Source of the DNA: HGM04593 sp045630965
Lineage (GTDB): Bacteria > Bacteroidota > Bacteroidia > Bacteroidales > Bacteroidaceae
Assembly (NCBI GenBank): GCA_045630965.1
Contig: JAZQTU010000037.1
Span: 1 to 39,207, forward strand
Direction of reading: 5' to 3'
Length of the DNA stretch: 39,207 bases
A program made the position numbers and the translations under genes. Shown piece after piece: positions 6,736 through 15,685 of this stretch (within the stretch, counting starts at the first letter, position 1; every line of letters starts with the position of its first letter). The notes under the pieces were generated by a model. That model searched no databases, had not been told where the DNA came from, and was given only the letters and a program-made list of their open reading frames with translations.

Positions 6736-8949
6736 TTATATTCCATACGTTACGCTCATTGTAACATTCCTGCCGGGGGCACTGATGCCGCTGCTATATG
6801 GGCGGTAGCGCACATCGGTTATATTCTCGACACCTACATTAAGGAACAGCCCTTTCAGCACCTTGTACGACACACGCAGGTTAAGCGTTATCCACCCCGG
6901 GGAGTAGGCATTGCCATTGGCATCAAGGGCATATATCTCTGTCTTTCCCTTTTCCTCTTCGGGCATTGAGTCTGCATCACATTCGGCCTGAAAAGCCGTA
7001 TATGCCTCTATTTTAAGTCGGCTGTTATCAAAGCCTATCGCAGCCCTGCCGAACAACGGTGCCACATGACGGGAAGGCGACACATCGCCATTGTCAAGTT
7101 CCTCAAAACCACGTTGCCAATTGACATTCGCACCGGCATAGAACCAGCGCGCAAAACGGGAGTCAACAGCAAGTTGCACGCCCCACACCTGTGCAACGGC
7201 AGCGTTCTGCAAGGCTTGTACTCTGCATATCTCACCGCCATATTCCATAGTATCGCCACCATTGAACGTGTAGTCGCGACGCACTATAGCATTATTCAGA
7301 TGTGTATAGTATGCCGTAACATCGAAATTAAGGAAGCGTCCGAAGTGTTTTGCTACACCAAGCTCAACATTATCGGCATATTCAGGTTTCAACGTAGGGT
7401 TAGGCACAGTCACATAGCCATCGACGCTGTCGAACAGTTTACCCATATCATCGACATTGGGTGCGCGGAATCCACGTGCATAGTTTGCGCGGAACAGCCA
7501 CCCCGACGCAGGTCGCCAATTCAAGCCTATATTTCCGCTCACACTACCCGAATTGGATGTCTGTAACGGAGCAAAAGGAACATCATAGCCCACTGTCGAG
7601 AAATCGTTATAGATAAAATAATGGTTATAGCGCACACCCGCAGCCACATTAAGCGTTCTGTGAGCATGCCACTCAGCCTGAGCATAGACACCGGCACTGT
7701 GCCATTGAGCATTGGGATAACGTGCCGTAACCGGCAACACATCACCCGTAACGACATCTTTACCTATACCTGTCGATACCACATTATTGTACACATATTC
7801 CAGACCGTACGAAAGGTTCACGTTACCCGGAATATTCTTGATGAAATCGGCATTTGCGCTCCATGCCGCAACCTTTTCGACTTGTGTTTCCCTGTTTGCC
7901 TTTCCGAAGTCGCGGCTTATACGGCTCTCCTCAAAGCGTTGCCATGCCACATTCACACGCAGAGAGTCATAAATGACATTCTCACCGCCGTTTTCCACAC
8001 GCAGATGATTCATCATCCATTTCTGAGGCCCATAATTCCATTCGGCATAACGCGGTTTACCGTTCCGCAAGCGCAGATGACGGTCGTAGCGCGCATACTC
8101 CGACGTTTCGCTCAGATGAAAGGCATACTCAATGTTCCACTTTTCGGACGGAGCATAACGTACCTTCTGCATGAAGTTGAACTGTGAATATCCGCTTGGC
8201 GACTGCAGACGCACATTGTTGTTGGCAATAAAACTGTCACCGACACCGTCAGAACCATAATTAGGCAAGACGATATACTGCTTTATGTAGTCGTCAGGGC
8301 CATGATTACCCTGTTTAAGATCGCCGAACGACGACGCGGTAAGCGAGGTCACAAAGCCCCACTTTTTCCACCCTACACCGGCATGCAGGTGTGCTGTAAG
8401 CTCATTCGATGCCGTAGCCGTACGCACCGTTGCCGAGCCATATAAGACAGGCGATTTATCAACTGCCAGTCGTGGGCGCAGAGTGTTGAACACCATTACA
8501 CCACCTACTGCATCACTACCATAGCTTACACTGCCAGGGCCAAAAAGCACCTCTGTCGAAGCTATGGCAAAAGGGTCGAGCGAAATCACGTTCTGCAGGT
8601 TTCCCGACCTGAAAATGGCTGTATTCATACGCACTCCATCAACGCTGTAGAGCAACCTGTTTGTCGAGAAGCCACGTATCATGGGGCTACCGCCACCATA
8701 TTGGCTCTTTTGCACAAACACCTCACCTGTCAGCCCCAGCACATCGGCTGCAGTCTGCGGGTTATATGCGTTTGCATCTTCAAATGACAGCGCTGTAATT
8801 TTTATCGGTTGCACATCTTTTTCGGCACACCAACGGTTAGCAGATATTACAAATTCTCCAAGTGAATATCCACGTATTGAATCGCTATCATCCTGCGCAT
8901 TCACGCAAGTAAAAAGCATAGACAACAGAAACGTTATTAATATAATCAT
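6736..8949 (-). CDS. TonB-dependent receptor, haem/haemoglobin-receptor type
   Basis: The 737-residue outer-membrane receptor has a signal peptide (about residues 1-19, ending in VNA). It lacks the N-terminal carboxypeptidase-like domain of SusC proteins. A plug domain (DVLGLTGEVFVQKSQYGGGS, MIRGFSTNRLLYSVDGVRMN, FGPGSVSYGSDAVGGVMVF) precedes a 22-strand barrel. The barrel carries ARGFRAPNVDDM and a VPNPTLKPEYADNVELG segment, which resemble the FRAP and NPNL boxes of haem/haemoglobin receptors such as HemR and HmuR. It ends in RNVTMSVTYGI. It would use TonB energy to import haem or another metal complex. It lies 16 bases downstream of two T9SS-exported propeller proteins and is probably in their operon. 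The ligand is inferred from motifs only; a vitamin B12 or siderophore receptor is possible. Confidence 0.85.
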   Translation of the reverse strand: MIILITFLLSMLFTCVNAQDDSDSIRGYSLGEFVISANRWCAEKDVQPIKITALSFEDANAYNPQTAADVLGLTGEVFVQKSQYGGGSPMIRGFSTNRLLYSVDGVRMNTAIFRSGNLQNVISLDPFAIASTEVLFGPGSVSYGSDAVGGVMVFNTLRPRLAVDKSPVLYGSATVRTATASNELTAHLHAGVGWKKWGFVTSLTASSFGDLKQGNHGPDDYIKQYIVLPNYGSDGVGDSFIANNNVRLQSPSGYSQFNFMQKVRYAPSEKWNIEYAFHLSETSEYARYDRHLRLRNGKPRYAEWNYGPQKWMMNHLRVENGGENVIYDSLRVNVAWQRFEESRISRDFGKANRETQVEKVAAWSANADFIKNIPGNVNLSYGLEYVYNNVVSTGIGKDVVTGDVLPVTARYPNAQWHSAGVYAQAEWHAHRTLNVAAGVRYNHYFIYNDFSTVGYDVPFAPLQTSNSGSVSGNIGLNWRPASGWLFRANYARGFRAPNVDDMGKLFDSVDGYVTVPNPTLKPEYADNVELGVAKHFGRFLNFDVTAYYTHLNNAIVRRDYTFNGGDTMEYGGEICRVQALQNAAVAQVWGVQLAVDSRFARWFYAGANVNWQRGFEELDNGDVSPSRHVAPLFGRAAIGFDNSRLKIEAYTAFQAECDADSMPEEEKGKTEIYALDANGNAYSPGWITLNLRVSYKVLKGLFLNVGVENITDVRYRPYSSGISAPGRNVTMSVTYGI

Positions 8950-8965
8950 CTGTTACTCCAAATTC

Positions 8966-11900
8966 TCATTTTACAAGCAACTTGCCGGTATTCCTATACC
9001 CAGCCTCGTCGATAGCCATATAGAAGTGTACACCGGGAACAAAACCTGCAGTTTCGACAACAACACCCTTTGTGCCGGCAACACGCGCCACAACACTACC
9101 CTTAGAGTCATAAACGACAACCGTAACATTGCCCTTGAGCATTCGTGGCACAAAAGTCAAGGACTCACCTGCCACAACTACATTTCCGGGCTGCAACAAC
9201 AGAGCTTTCTCCTCAAAAGCGTTGTCCTTTATAGAAGTCTGTTCTGGATTAGGGTCAGGCTCCGGTTCGGGTTCAGGTTCCGGCTCAGGAGTTACTTCCG
9301 GAACAGGTATATTTCCTCTTATCATACCTTTGATACATTTGGTATCGCTACCCGAAGGAGTAGTCACCGTCAATGAAATATCGTATGTCTGGTCTGGGGC
9401 AATGGTTATTACCGGATTACGCACCTCATACGATGTAACAGCCAGCGGAGCAGGACTTATCTCCCATTTCCATTGTGCATTTACTTGGTTTACAATACTG
9501 TAGCTGTCGAGCTGAATCTCACGCGGATAACTGCTTACTGTATTGTCGCCCGACCCGACATTCAAAATCATAGGTTGTGCTATAGGTTTAAACTCGCTGT
9601 CAACAAGTGGGCGTTGCCATATACCGTTGTTTGTGGCAAGGCGTATCACACCATTCTTGTAGAATGGAAGCATGCGGTTAAGGTTTACCACCTTTGGCAA
9701 GCCTTCGCTTATATTTACCCAACCGTTGGTAGTGTCATCACGATAAAGCACCCTGCCACGTGTAGTAGTATATCGTTCATTCAGATAACCCATGGTAAAA
9801 GCAATGGCATAAGCGGCATTCTTCTCGTTACCTGTGAGGAAGAAGCGTCCGACACTATGCGCCTCAATATTCCCTTCCCAATTGGCAATAGTGAGACCAT
9901 CATCTAATTTTTCCCATGTCTCGCCATTGTTCACTGTGCGCCAGAAACCTCCCGGATTGCCGTCACTTACCCAAATTTCATTTTCGTTTGTAGGGTGTAT
10001 GGCTATTTTATAGGTTATGCTGTGTGTCATCTCGTCGGGGATATTATACTCAGTGAATGTCTCACCTGTATCGAGTGAATAGAAGATACGTCCACATGTG
10101 GTAGCAACTATCTTGTCAGGGTTGGAACGTGACAGAGCTATTGCGTTTATAGGGTCGTCAAATGTATATACCGAAGAGAACGAAGCACCGTCATCGCGTG
10201 TACGCCAAAGAGTGTTGGCATCCACCCTGTCACTCTCCTGTACAATGTAGAAACACTGTGCGTAACGCGGGTCGAACTCAAAATAGAAGCCATGTTGCGA
10301 CGACTCCTTCGGATAGGTCCAAAAGTCGTAGAAAGGCAAAAACTCTTCGCGCCAGTCGTCGGGCATCATTACATTCTCAGAGTCGCTGAACGCAATTTTT
10401 CGCGGATTGGAAAGGAATACATATCCCGTTGGCCGTTCCGAACCGCGCATAGACAATGTAACACCGTTGTAACGGTCGAGCTGCGACATATTACCGTTGT
10501 GGTTACGTCCACCTACCATTACATCCTCGTTCCAACCCTGGTCAAATCCCCACATCTCACTTGCATACAAGCCGTTCAGCTTAGGCTGGGCATCATCGGC
10601 AAAGAAGTCGTTGCTGTAAATAACGCCACCGTCGGTTGAAAGCCACGTGTCACCGACGCCATTGGTCTGTATAGACTGCATGTCGCAATGCAAGTCGAAC
10701 TTACCGTAATATCCACCCATGTTCTGCAGTGTCTTTCCGCCATCGGTAGAGCGATAGAGTTGTATTATACCCACAAGCAGAAGTTCAGGGTCGGTTGCCG
10801 ATGCCGTACAAACAAGGTCATAGTATCCTTGTCCGCCGTTGGCGTCAACCGCCTCCATCTGCGGTGTGGGGTCGGTAACGGTAAATGATGCACCGCCGTC
10901 GGTACTCTTGTACAGCAGAGCCGGGCCACTGAAAAAAAGAGGTCCGGGTTGCGACAAATGGTTTCTTCGACAAGCCCAAAGATATACATAGTCGGCACCT
11001 GTAGGCGCTTCACTCAAGCCTATTCGCGCACTGATAAGCGGCTGGTCATCAAGTGTAAGAATGTTCCACGACGCACCGCCGTCGGTACTCTTATACATTT
11101 TGACAGTATTCTCCTGTTCTATCGCAACATAGCAGACATTGGGGTTCTGCACCGAGAATTTAATATCAAACACCATACCGCCGAGCATCCATTGCCATGT
11201 AGCACCACCGTCGGTACTGCGCCACAACTGTGAACGGTCACCAGCAACAATTATATTGTCGTTGTTCGGGTGGAAATATGCAACGCTTGTTCGCGCATAA
11301 GTAGCTTTTGCAGGAGTGATGTTATCCCACGACGCACCACCATCATTGCTTATCCAGAAGACACCGCCGGCCCCCACAAGCACACGGTCGGGGTTGGTAG
11401 TGCTTATGTCTATTGTAGTAATTTCACCTGCCATCCACTCACCGTCGTTACATGGTTGCCACGACTCACCCTTGTCACTCGAACGGAACACAAGACCTGT
11501 TTCCGAGCCACAATAAAGCACATTCGGGTTAGAGCGTGAAGCCCTCATACGTTGTATGTTCGACTGCGCCGGAGAAACCTTCTTATGCAGATAATCGTAT
11601 GTCACTATCGGCGAAATAACCTGCCACTCCGCAGTATTGTCAGACGCACGCCCATTCAGTGCCGAACGCACACGTGCCGTACGCGCTGCCTTTATCTCAT
11701 TACCCATATTCTGCATATCGGCATGATAGTTTTTCGCCAGAGGCAACTTTATTATGCCATTAGCCTGCACAAAAGGCAGATAAGCCTTTTGGAAACGACG
11801 AAAATGGTTTACGACCTGTTTTGTGTCGCGCGACTTGTATATCGCTCCGGGGGTATTACACAAATACACCTCAAAGCTATCCACCATAGCATTGTAGTCA

Positions 11901-12070
11901 AGCCCTTCGGGGTTGGCAAGTTGCGCCATCCACACCGGTGACCCTGCAGGCAGGTAGTTCAACCTGTAAGGAGTATAAAGTGTATCACTGCATTCAGTTG
12001 CATTGGCAACCGAACTGGCTATAAGGCATAAAGCCGCAAATAAATTTCTGTATATCTTCATATTCTTCAT
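8966..12070 (-). CDS. T9SS-exported Asp-box beta-propeller protein with PKD domain (copy 2)
   Basis: The protein has 1034 residues with a signal peptide (ends ASSVANA). The body is rich in sialidase-type Asp boxes (S/T-x-D-x-G-x-x-W/F): SSDKGESW, SNDGGASW, STDGGATW, STDGGASW, STDGGASF, TRDDGASF and SLDTGETF. This is the pattern of VPS10/BNR-repeat propellers. A PKD-like Ig domain follows (WKWEISPAP to LTVTTPSG), then a Pro-Glu repeat linker, then a C-terminal Por-secretion-type sorting domain ending in GKLLVK. It should be exported by the type IX system to the cell surface. There is no evidence for a catalytic site, and Asp boxes are structural. It starts inside the stop of its paralog (ATGA overlap), so the two are translationally coupled; MKIYRN, three codons later, is an alternative start. 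Function is unknown, but the operon partner is a haem-type receptor. Confidence 0.85.
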   Translation of the reverse strand: MKNMKIYRNLFAALCLIASSVANATECSDTLYTPYRLNYLPAGSPVWMAQLANPEGLDYNAMVDSFEVYLCNTPGAIYKSRDTKQVVNHFRRFQKAYLPFVQANGIIKLPLAKNYHADMQNMGNEIKAARTARVRSALNGRASDNTAEWQVISPIVTYDYLHKKVSPAQSNIQRMRASRSNPNVLYCGSETGLVFRSSDKGESWQPCNDGEWMAGEITTIDISTTNPDRVLVGAGGVFWISNDGGASWDNITPAKATYARTSVAYFHPNNDNIIVAGDRSQLWRSTDGGATWQWMLGGMVFDIKFSVQNPNVCYVAIEQENTVKMYKSTDGGASWNILTLDDQPLISARIGLSEAPTGADYVYLWACRRNHLSQPGPLFFSGPALLYKSTDGGASFTVTDPTPQMEAVDANGGQGYYDLVCTASATDPELLLVGIIQLYRSTDGGKTLQNMGGYYGKFDLHCDMQSIQTNGVGDTWLSTDGGVIYSNDFFADDAQPKLNGLYASEMWGFDQGWNEDVMVGGRNHNGNMSQLDRYNGVTLSMRGSERPTGYVFLSNPRKIAFSDSENVMMPDDWREEFLPFYDFWTYPKESSQHGFYFEFDPRYAQCFYIVQESDRVDANTLWRTRDDGASFSSVYTFDDPINAIALSRSNPDKIVATTCGRIFYSLDTGETFTEYNIPDEMTHSITYKIAIHPTNENEIWVSDGNPGGFWRTVNNGETWEKLDDGLTIANWEGNIEAHSVGRFFLTGNEKNAAYAIAFTMGYLNERYTTTRGRVLYRDDTTNGWVNISEGLPKVVNLNRMLPFYKNGVIRLATNNGIWQRPLVDSEFKPIAQPMILNVGSGDNTVSSYPREIQLDSYSIVNQVNAQWKWEISPAPLAVTSYEVRNPVITIAPDQTYDISLTVTTPSGSDTKCIKGMIRGNIPVPEVTPEPEPEPEPEPDPNPEQTSIKDNAFEEKALLLQPGNVVVAGESLTFVPRMLKGNVTVVVYDSKGSVVARVAGTKGVVVETAGFVPGVHFYMAIDEAGYRNTGKLLVK
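9245..9295 (-). repeat. Pro-Glu coding microsatellite in linker
   Basis: A run of near-identical hexamer codons (CCGGAA/CCTGAA-type, read on the minus strand) encodes the alternating PEPEPEPEPEPDPNPEQ linker between the PKD and sorting domains. Such repeats can change length by slippage in multiples of two residues without shifting the frame. Confidence 0.75.
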
Positions 12071-15000
12071 TTCACAATAAACTGTCCAAGGAATTTCTGT
12101 GATGAGGTACTTATCGAGTATATATACACACCTGTCGGCAACTCACCTATAGGAACCTTCACAAGATTCTGCTGTTGCCCTAGCCTCATCTCATGCAACA
12201 GCTTGCCCTTCATATTATGTATCGTTATAACAGCCCCCTCGCCAATTCCCGAGGTTATGAATTCCAATGCTTCGCCACGCTCAAGCAGAGCCTTTACAAG
12301 CCCCACCTCACCTACTTTGAGATTTTCCACACCTGTTTCACCAGCAATGGTTATCATGTTCTTTATTGTGCGCGACGATGTACCGGCAGGAGTTGTAACT
12401 GTCAATGTAACATCGTAGTTTCCTGGGTTACCGAATATCACTACCGGATTACGCACCGTTGCATCGCTCACATACTGCGGCTGTGGCGAGAAGCTCCACT
12501 GCCAACGGGTATTCTCGTCCTGACGCACAATGCTGTAGCTATCGAACTGCACACTCTTCTGCGGGTTGGCCGTGAGGTTTCCGCTACCGAGGTTCAACGC
12601 CATAGGCTGTGCCACCGGCACAAAGTCCTGATGATACAACGGTGCTTCCCACACACCCTGGTTGGTAGCCATACGCAACACGGCATTCTTGTAGAACGGC
12701 ACCACCTTCGATATGCGCGCACCGGGGTTCAACCCACTTGAGTAGTCGATGAAGTCTGTCATTGTATTATCACGGAAATAGACCTTTGCACCGTCATAGC
12801 TTGTCACATAGGTACTGTTGTATTCGTCACCCACAAGTATTATCTGATGTATTCTTATATTCGAGAGGTTTGCCAGGTCGTATGCGCTCCAGCTGTTACC
12901 ACCGTCGAAGCTCTCGCTGACAGCGCCATAGCGGTCGTTGCATATAACCAGCAGATGATCGGCATCATGCGGGTCAACCACCACACGGGTAAAATGCATG
13001 TAATCATCGATAATAGGGAACGGTTGCGTACATTCGTTGAATGTCAGACCACCGTCGTCGGAACGCCACAAATTCCATGTTCCTGCTACATATAAGCGGT
13101 CAGGGTTTGAACGAGCGAACTCATAGCTATAGAAATCCTCGCCGTCGCTGTCAAACACCTTCTGGAACGATGCGCCCTCGTCGTATGAGAGATAGCCACC
13201 CCAAGTGTCGGTCATGTCCTGCAGGAACACCTTCAGCGCGTAGCGCGGGTCGGTAGCTATCTCGCCGTTGATACGCAATACCTCATGCGGTTTCTTGTCG
13301 CTGAACCATGTCCTGAAGTCCTCGCCTACAGTACCGTCCATCTCGCGTGGCATGATACGTGTCGAAGCGTCGGTAAAATAGACCTTCCAAGGGTTGCTCT
13401 TCATAACATAGCCCGTGGCAATCTCCACACCACCCACATGCACCGAGTTTCCTTCGCCATAAGTGGCAGCATGCACTACATCGCCGTTATGCCAGCGTCC
13501 TGCAGCCATCACATCCTCGTTCCAGCCCACGCCTAAGCCCTGGTAGTCCGAGGCATAGACACCATCGTGTCGGTCCTCGCCTTTTGTTTCAAAGAAGTCA
13601 CGCGAATACTTTATACCGCCATCGTTGCATATCCATGTATCGCCACAAGGGTGAACAGCAATATCCTGAATGTCACAATGCATCCAGTCGTTGCGCTGAT
13701 AACCACCGATGCCGTGATTGCGATAGTTCGCCACCCCCTCTTCAGTAGAACGGTATAGCGATGTAAGGCCGAACAGCACATGCGCCGGGTTTTCAGCCGA
13801 AGCACCAATCATCATATCGAAAAAGCCTTGACCGCCTGCGCTATCCATAATAGGCGAGAAGGTGACATCCCAAGCCTTACCGCCCTTGTCGGTCTGATTC
13901 TCCCATGTGACACCACAATCCTTTGATACTAGGATATACGGTGTACCCTTTCCACCTATCGGTCCGGCATCATACCCCCAAGAGTCGCAAGTAACAAGAG
14001 CATAGAGATAGTTCTCGCCACCGGGAGCCTCGCTCACCGCCAAGCGTCCACAAATCATTCCATACACATCTTCAGGCAACACCATACGCTGCCAATTTGC
14101 ACCGGCGTTGTCCGACACATATATATCGGCCCAAGGGCCTGCCTCACGACGCACAAGATATATGCGGTCAGGGTTACCGGGCTGTAGCTCATGGTCGAAG
14201 CAACAGCCCAGGAGAGTACAGCCGAACGACATACCGCCGTCTGACGAGATATAAAAGCCACCGCCGTTGCTTTTGTCAGATGTACCGCCGGCAGCTATAG
14301 TAATATAGTTCGTATTTGTTGGATTTATTCGAATGGAGTTCACACGGTGTTCGATATTTCCGCAACGCACCCATGAGTCACCGCCGTCTGTACTTTTCCA
14401 CAGCCACAGGCCACCACCCACATAAACGGTGTTCTTGTCGGTAGGATGAACAGCAATGCTGTATATCGAGCCACCGAAGTTATGTTCCGGGGCACAAGGC
14501 TCCCACGAAGCACCATGATTGGTAGTCTTGAATACCACCCCCGACTCCGTACCACAATAGAGCGTAGCACTGTCACTCTGCGCCACAGCGATGCGAAACA
14601 CACAGACCTGATGATCCTTACGCACCACCTCGCCGTTGTTGTTCGCGAATGTACGGTTAGGGCCAATGTTACGCCATATTTTCGCAGTAGCGGCACGTGT
14701 AGCGACAGTTTTGACGCTGTTGTTCATAGAATCGACCTTTGCCGCATACAGCGCCACAGTAGGTAGCTTGATAGAGCCGTCAGGAGCAACAAAATCGCGA
14801 TAGGCAGCCATCCAACGACGATAGAAATTCACTGCCGGTTTGTTCTCGACAGTCTTCACACGCACATCGACATCAGACGCCTTCCACTCATTAAAGAGCT
14901 TTTGCATATCATGGAAATTAACTCCCGAAGGATTCTCCACAATAGCCTGCATCCAGTCGGGTGCAGTAGCCGGCAACGGCTCTCTGAAATAAGGGTCATA

Positions 15001-15075
15001 CAACTGCTGCGCAGCCACATTCCCTGCAAAAGCAAAAATCAAAAATATAATTATTAAAGATGATTTCTTAATCAT
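12067..15075 (-). CDS. T9SS-exported Asp-box beta-propeller protein with PKD domain (copy 1)
   Basis: The protein has 1002 residues with a signal peptide (IIFLIFAFAGNVAAQ). Its layout is the same as that of the next gene: an N-terminal segment with a PDWM/NPSG motif, a long Asp-box propeller region (TTNHGASW, STDGGDSW, SSDGGMSF, SDNAGANW, SKDCGVTW, SDDGGLTF, SFDGGNSW), a PKD domain (WQWSFSPQP to LTVTTPAGTSS) and a sorting domain (ITIHNMKGKLLHEMRLGQQQ to GQFIVK). Unlike copy 2 it has no Pro-Glu linker. The two genes clearly arose by tandem duplication but have diverged. This is the first gene of the operon. No convincing TAnnTTTG promoter was found in the 100 bases upstream. The protein is likely surface-exposed or released; its binding partner is unknown. 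Confidence 0.85.
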   Translation of the reverse strand: MIKKSSLIIIFLIFAFAGNVAAQQLYDPYFREPLPATAPDWMQAIVENPSGVNFHDMQKLFNEWKASDVDVRVKTVENKPAVNFYRRWMAAYRDFVAPDGSIKLPTVALYAAKVDSMNNSVKTVATRAATAKIWRNIGPNRTFANNNGEVVRKDHQVCVFRIAVAQSDSATLYCGTESGVVFKTTNHGASWEPCAPEHNFGGSIYSIAVHPTDKNTVYVGGGLWLWKSTDGGDSWVRCGNIEHRVNSIRINPTNTNYITIAAGGTSDKSNGGGFYISSDGGMSFGCTLLGCCFDHELQPGNPDRIYLVRREAGPWADIYVSDNAGANWQRMVLPEDVYGMICGRLAVSEAPGGENYLYALVTCDSWGYDAGPIGGKGTPYILVSKDCGVTWENQTDKGGKAWDVTFSPIMDSAGGQGFFDMMIGASAENPAHVLFGLTSLYRSTEEGVANYRNHGIGGYQRNDWMHCDIQDIAVHPCGDTWICNDGGIKYSRDFFETKGEDRHDGVYASDYQGLGVGWNEDVMAAGRWHNGDVVHAATYGEGNSVHVGGVEIATGYVMKSNPWKVYFTDASTRIMPREMDGTVGEDFRTWFSDKKPHEVLRINGEIATDPRYALKVFLQDMTDTWGGYLSYDEGASFQKVFDSDGEDFYSYEFARSNPDRLYVAGTWNLWRSDDGGLTFNECTQPFPIIDDYMHFTRVVVDPHDADHLLVICNDRYGAVSESFDGGNSWSAYDLANLSNIRIHQIILVGDEYNSTYVTSYDGAKVYFRDNTMTDFIDYSSGLNPGARISKVVPFYKNAVLRMATNQGVWEAPLYHQDFVPVAQPMALNLGSGNLTANPQKSVQFDSYSIVRQDENTRWQWSFSPQPQYVSDATVRNPVVIFGNPGNYDVTLTVTTPAGTSSRTIKNMITIAGETGVENLKVGEVGLVKALLERGEALEFITSGIGEGAVITIHNMKGKLLHEMRLGQQQNLVKVPIGELPTGVYIYSISTSSQKFLGQFIVK

Positions 15076-15370
15076 AATACAATAATTGTAAAATACTATT
15101 TACAATGTTATGCAAATTAAGAAATATTTCCAAATGCATTTTAACATTTTAACAAGTTTATAACATATATTTGCAATGATTATAATTTTATAATATGTTT
15201 AATATATAAAACAGGTGAAAGTGTAGAGTTTAACTTCGTTGAATATCAGCTACGCTCGTTGCAAAACATTAAAGTAAACTTTATGTTTTACTCGCTTGCA
15301 CGATATTTAGAGTTTAACGATGAACGAAGTGAAAGCGGAAAACTAAGAGGTGAAAACGGAAAGCTTTGGG
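15076..15370. repeat. Spacer upstream of the propeller operon with degenerate repeats
   Basis: The spacer is AT-rich with no gene. It contains an imperfect hairpin at 15263-15289 (AAAACATTAAAGT, AA, ACTTTATGTTTT) framed by TGCA/TGCA and CTCG elements, and two copies of an AGAGTTTAAC motif (15225 region and 15310 region). The promoter for the leftward operon should lie near 15080-15200 but could not be fixed by consensus. Confidence 0.4.
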
Positions 15371-15412
15371 TTAGGCGGCAGTCGTGATGACTCCCGCCTA
15401 ATTCTTTGTTTT
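15371..15412 (+). terminator. Hairpin with T-rich tail
   Basis: TTAGGCGG (15371-15378) pairs with CCGCCTAA (15394-15401), and AGTC (15380-15383) pairs with GACT (15389-15392), with a single C/C mismatch between the two helices and a five-base GTGAT loop. TTCTTTGTTTTT follows. It has the form of a rightward terminator, yet no rightward gene lies upstream. It may be left from a lost gene, or may insulate the promoter that starts immediately after it. Confidence 0.65.
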
Positions 15413-15441
15413 TGATATCGAAAATATTTCGCTTAACTTTG
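15411..15441 (+). promoter_or_regulatory. Consensus promoter of the truncated lipoprotein gene
   Basis: TTTG at 15411-15414 and TAACTTTG at 15434-15441 are separated by 19 bases, a perfect Bacteroides TTTG-N19-TAnnTTTG promoter. Transcription would start near 15448, about 24 bases before the ATG at 15472. Confidence 0.75.
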
Positions 15442-15471
15442 TACTATTGAACAAAACCTTATCAGTTGACT

Positions 15472-15630
15472 ATGAAAACTATTTTTACCATATTAGTTGG
15501 CGTTGTTGCTATGTTGTGTACGGGATGTGAAGTTGATGACACCGAGCTTAATAATAGCAAAACATATACTCTTTCTGAGGATATATCAGCCCTTGTGATA
15601 TCAGATGGCGCGGATGTGGAGTTTAATTAG
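15472..15630 (+). pseudogene. Truncated lipoprotein, remnant of a DUF2807 (GIN-domain) protein
   Basis: The frame encodes 52 residues: MKTIFTILVGVVAMLCTGCE starts it and it ends DGADVEFN. The leader has a lipobox (LCTGC, Cys19). The last 20 residues (TLSEDISALVISDGADVEFN) match the opening strand of DUF2807, the 'auto-transporter adhesin head GIN domain', which normally continues for over 150 residues as a beta-helix. The stop TAG at 15628 is followed by no sequence resembling the rest of the domain in any frame, so the gene appears cut off rather than merely frameshifted. Its promoter is intact, so a short lipopeptide may still be made. A genuine small lipoprotein is the alternative. Confidence 0.6.
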
Positions 15631-15685
15631 GTTATACATTAAAGTTATACAACCTTTTAGTTCTCAGATCTCAATTCTCCGTTTC

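Noticed and set aside
8966..15075. Sialidase (GH33) or GH74 assignment for the two Asp-box proteins
   Set aside because: Asp boxes occur in many propellers. The arginine triad and FRIP motif of sialidases were not seen, so no enzymatic activity is claimed.
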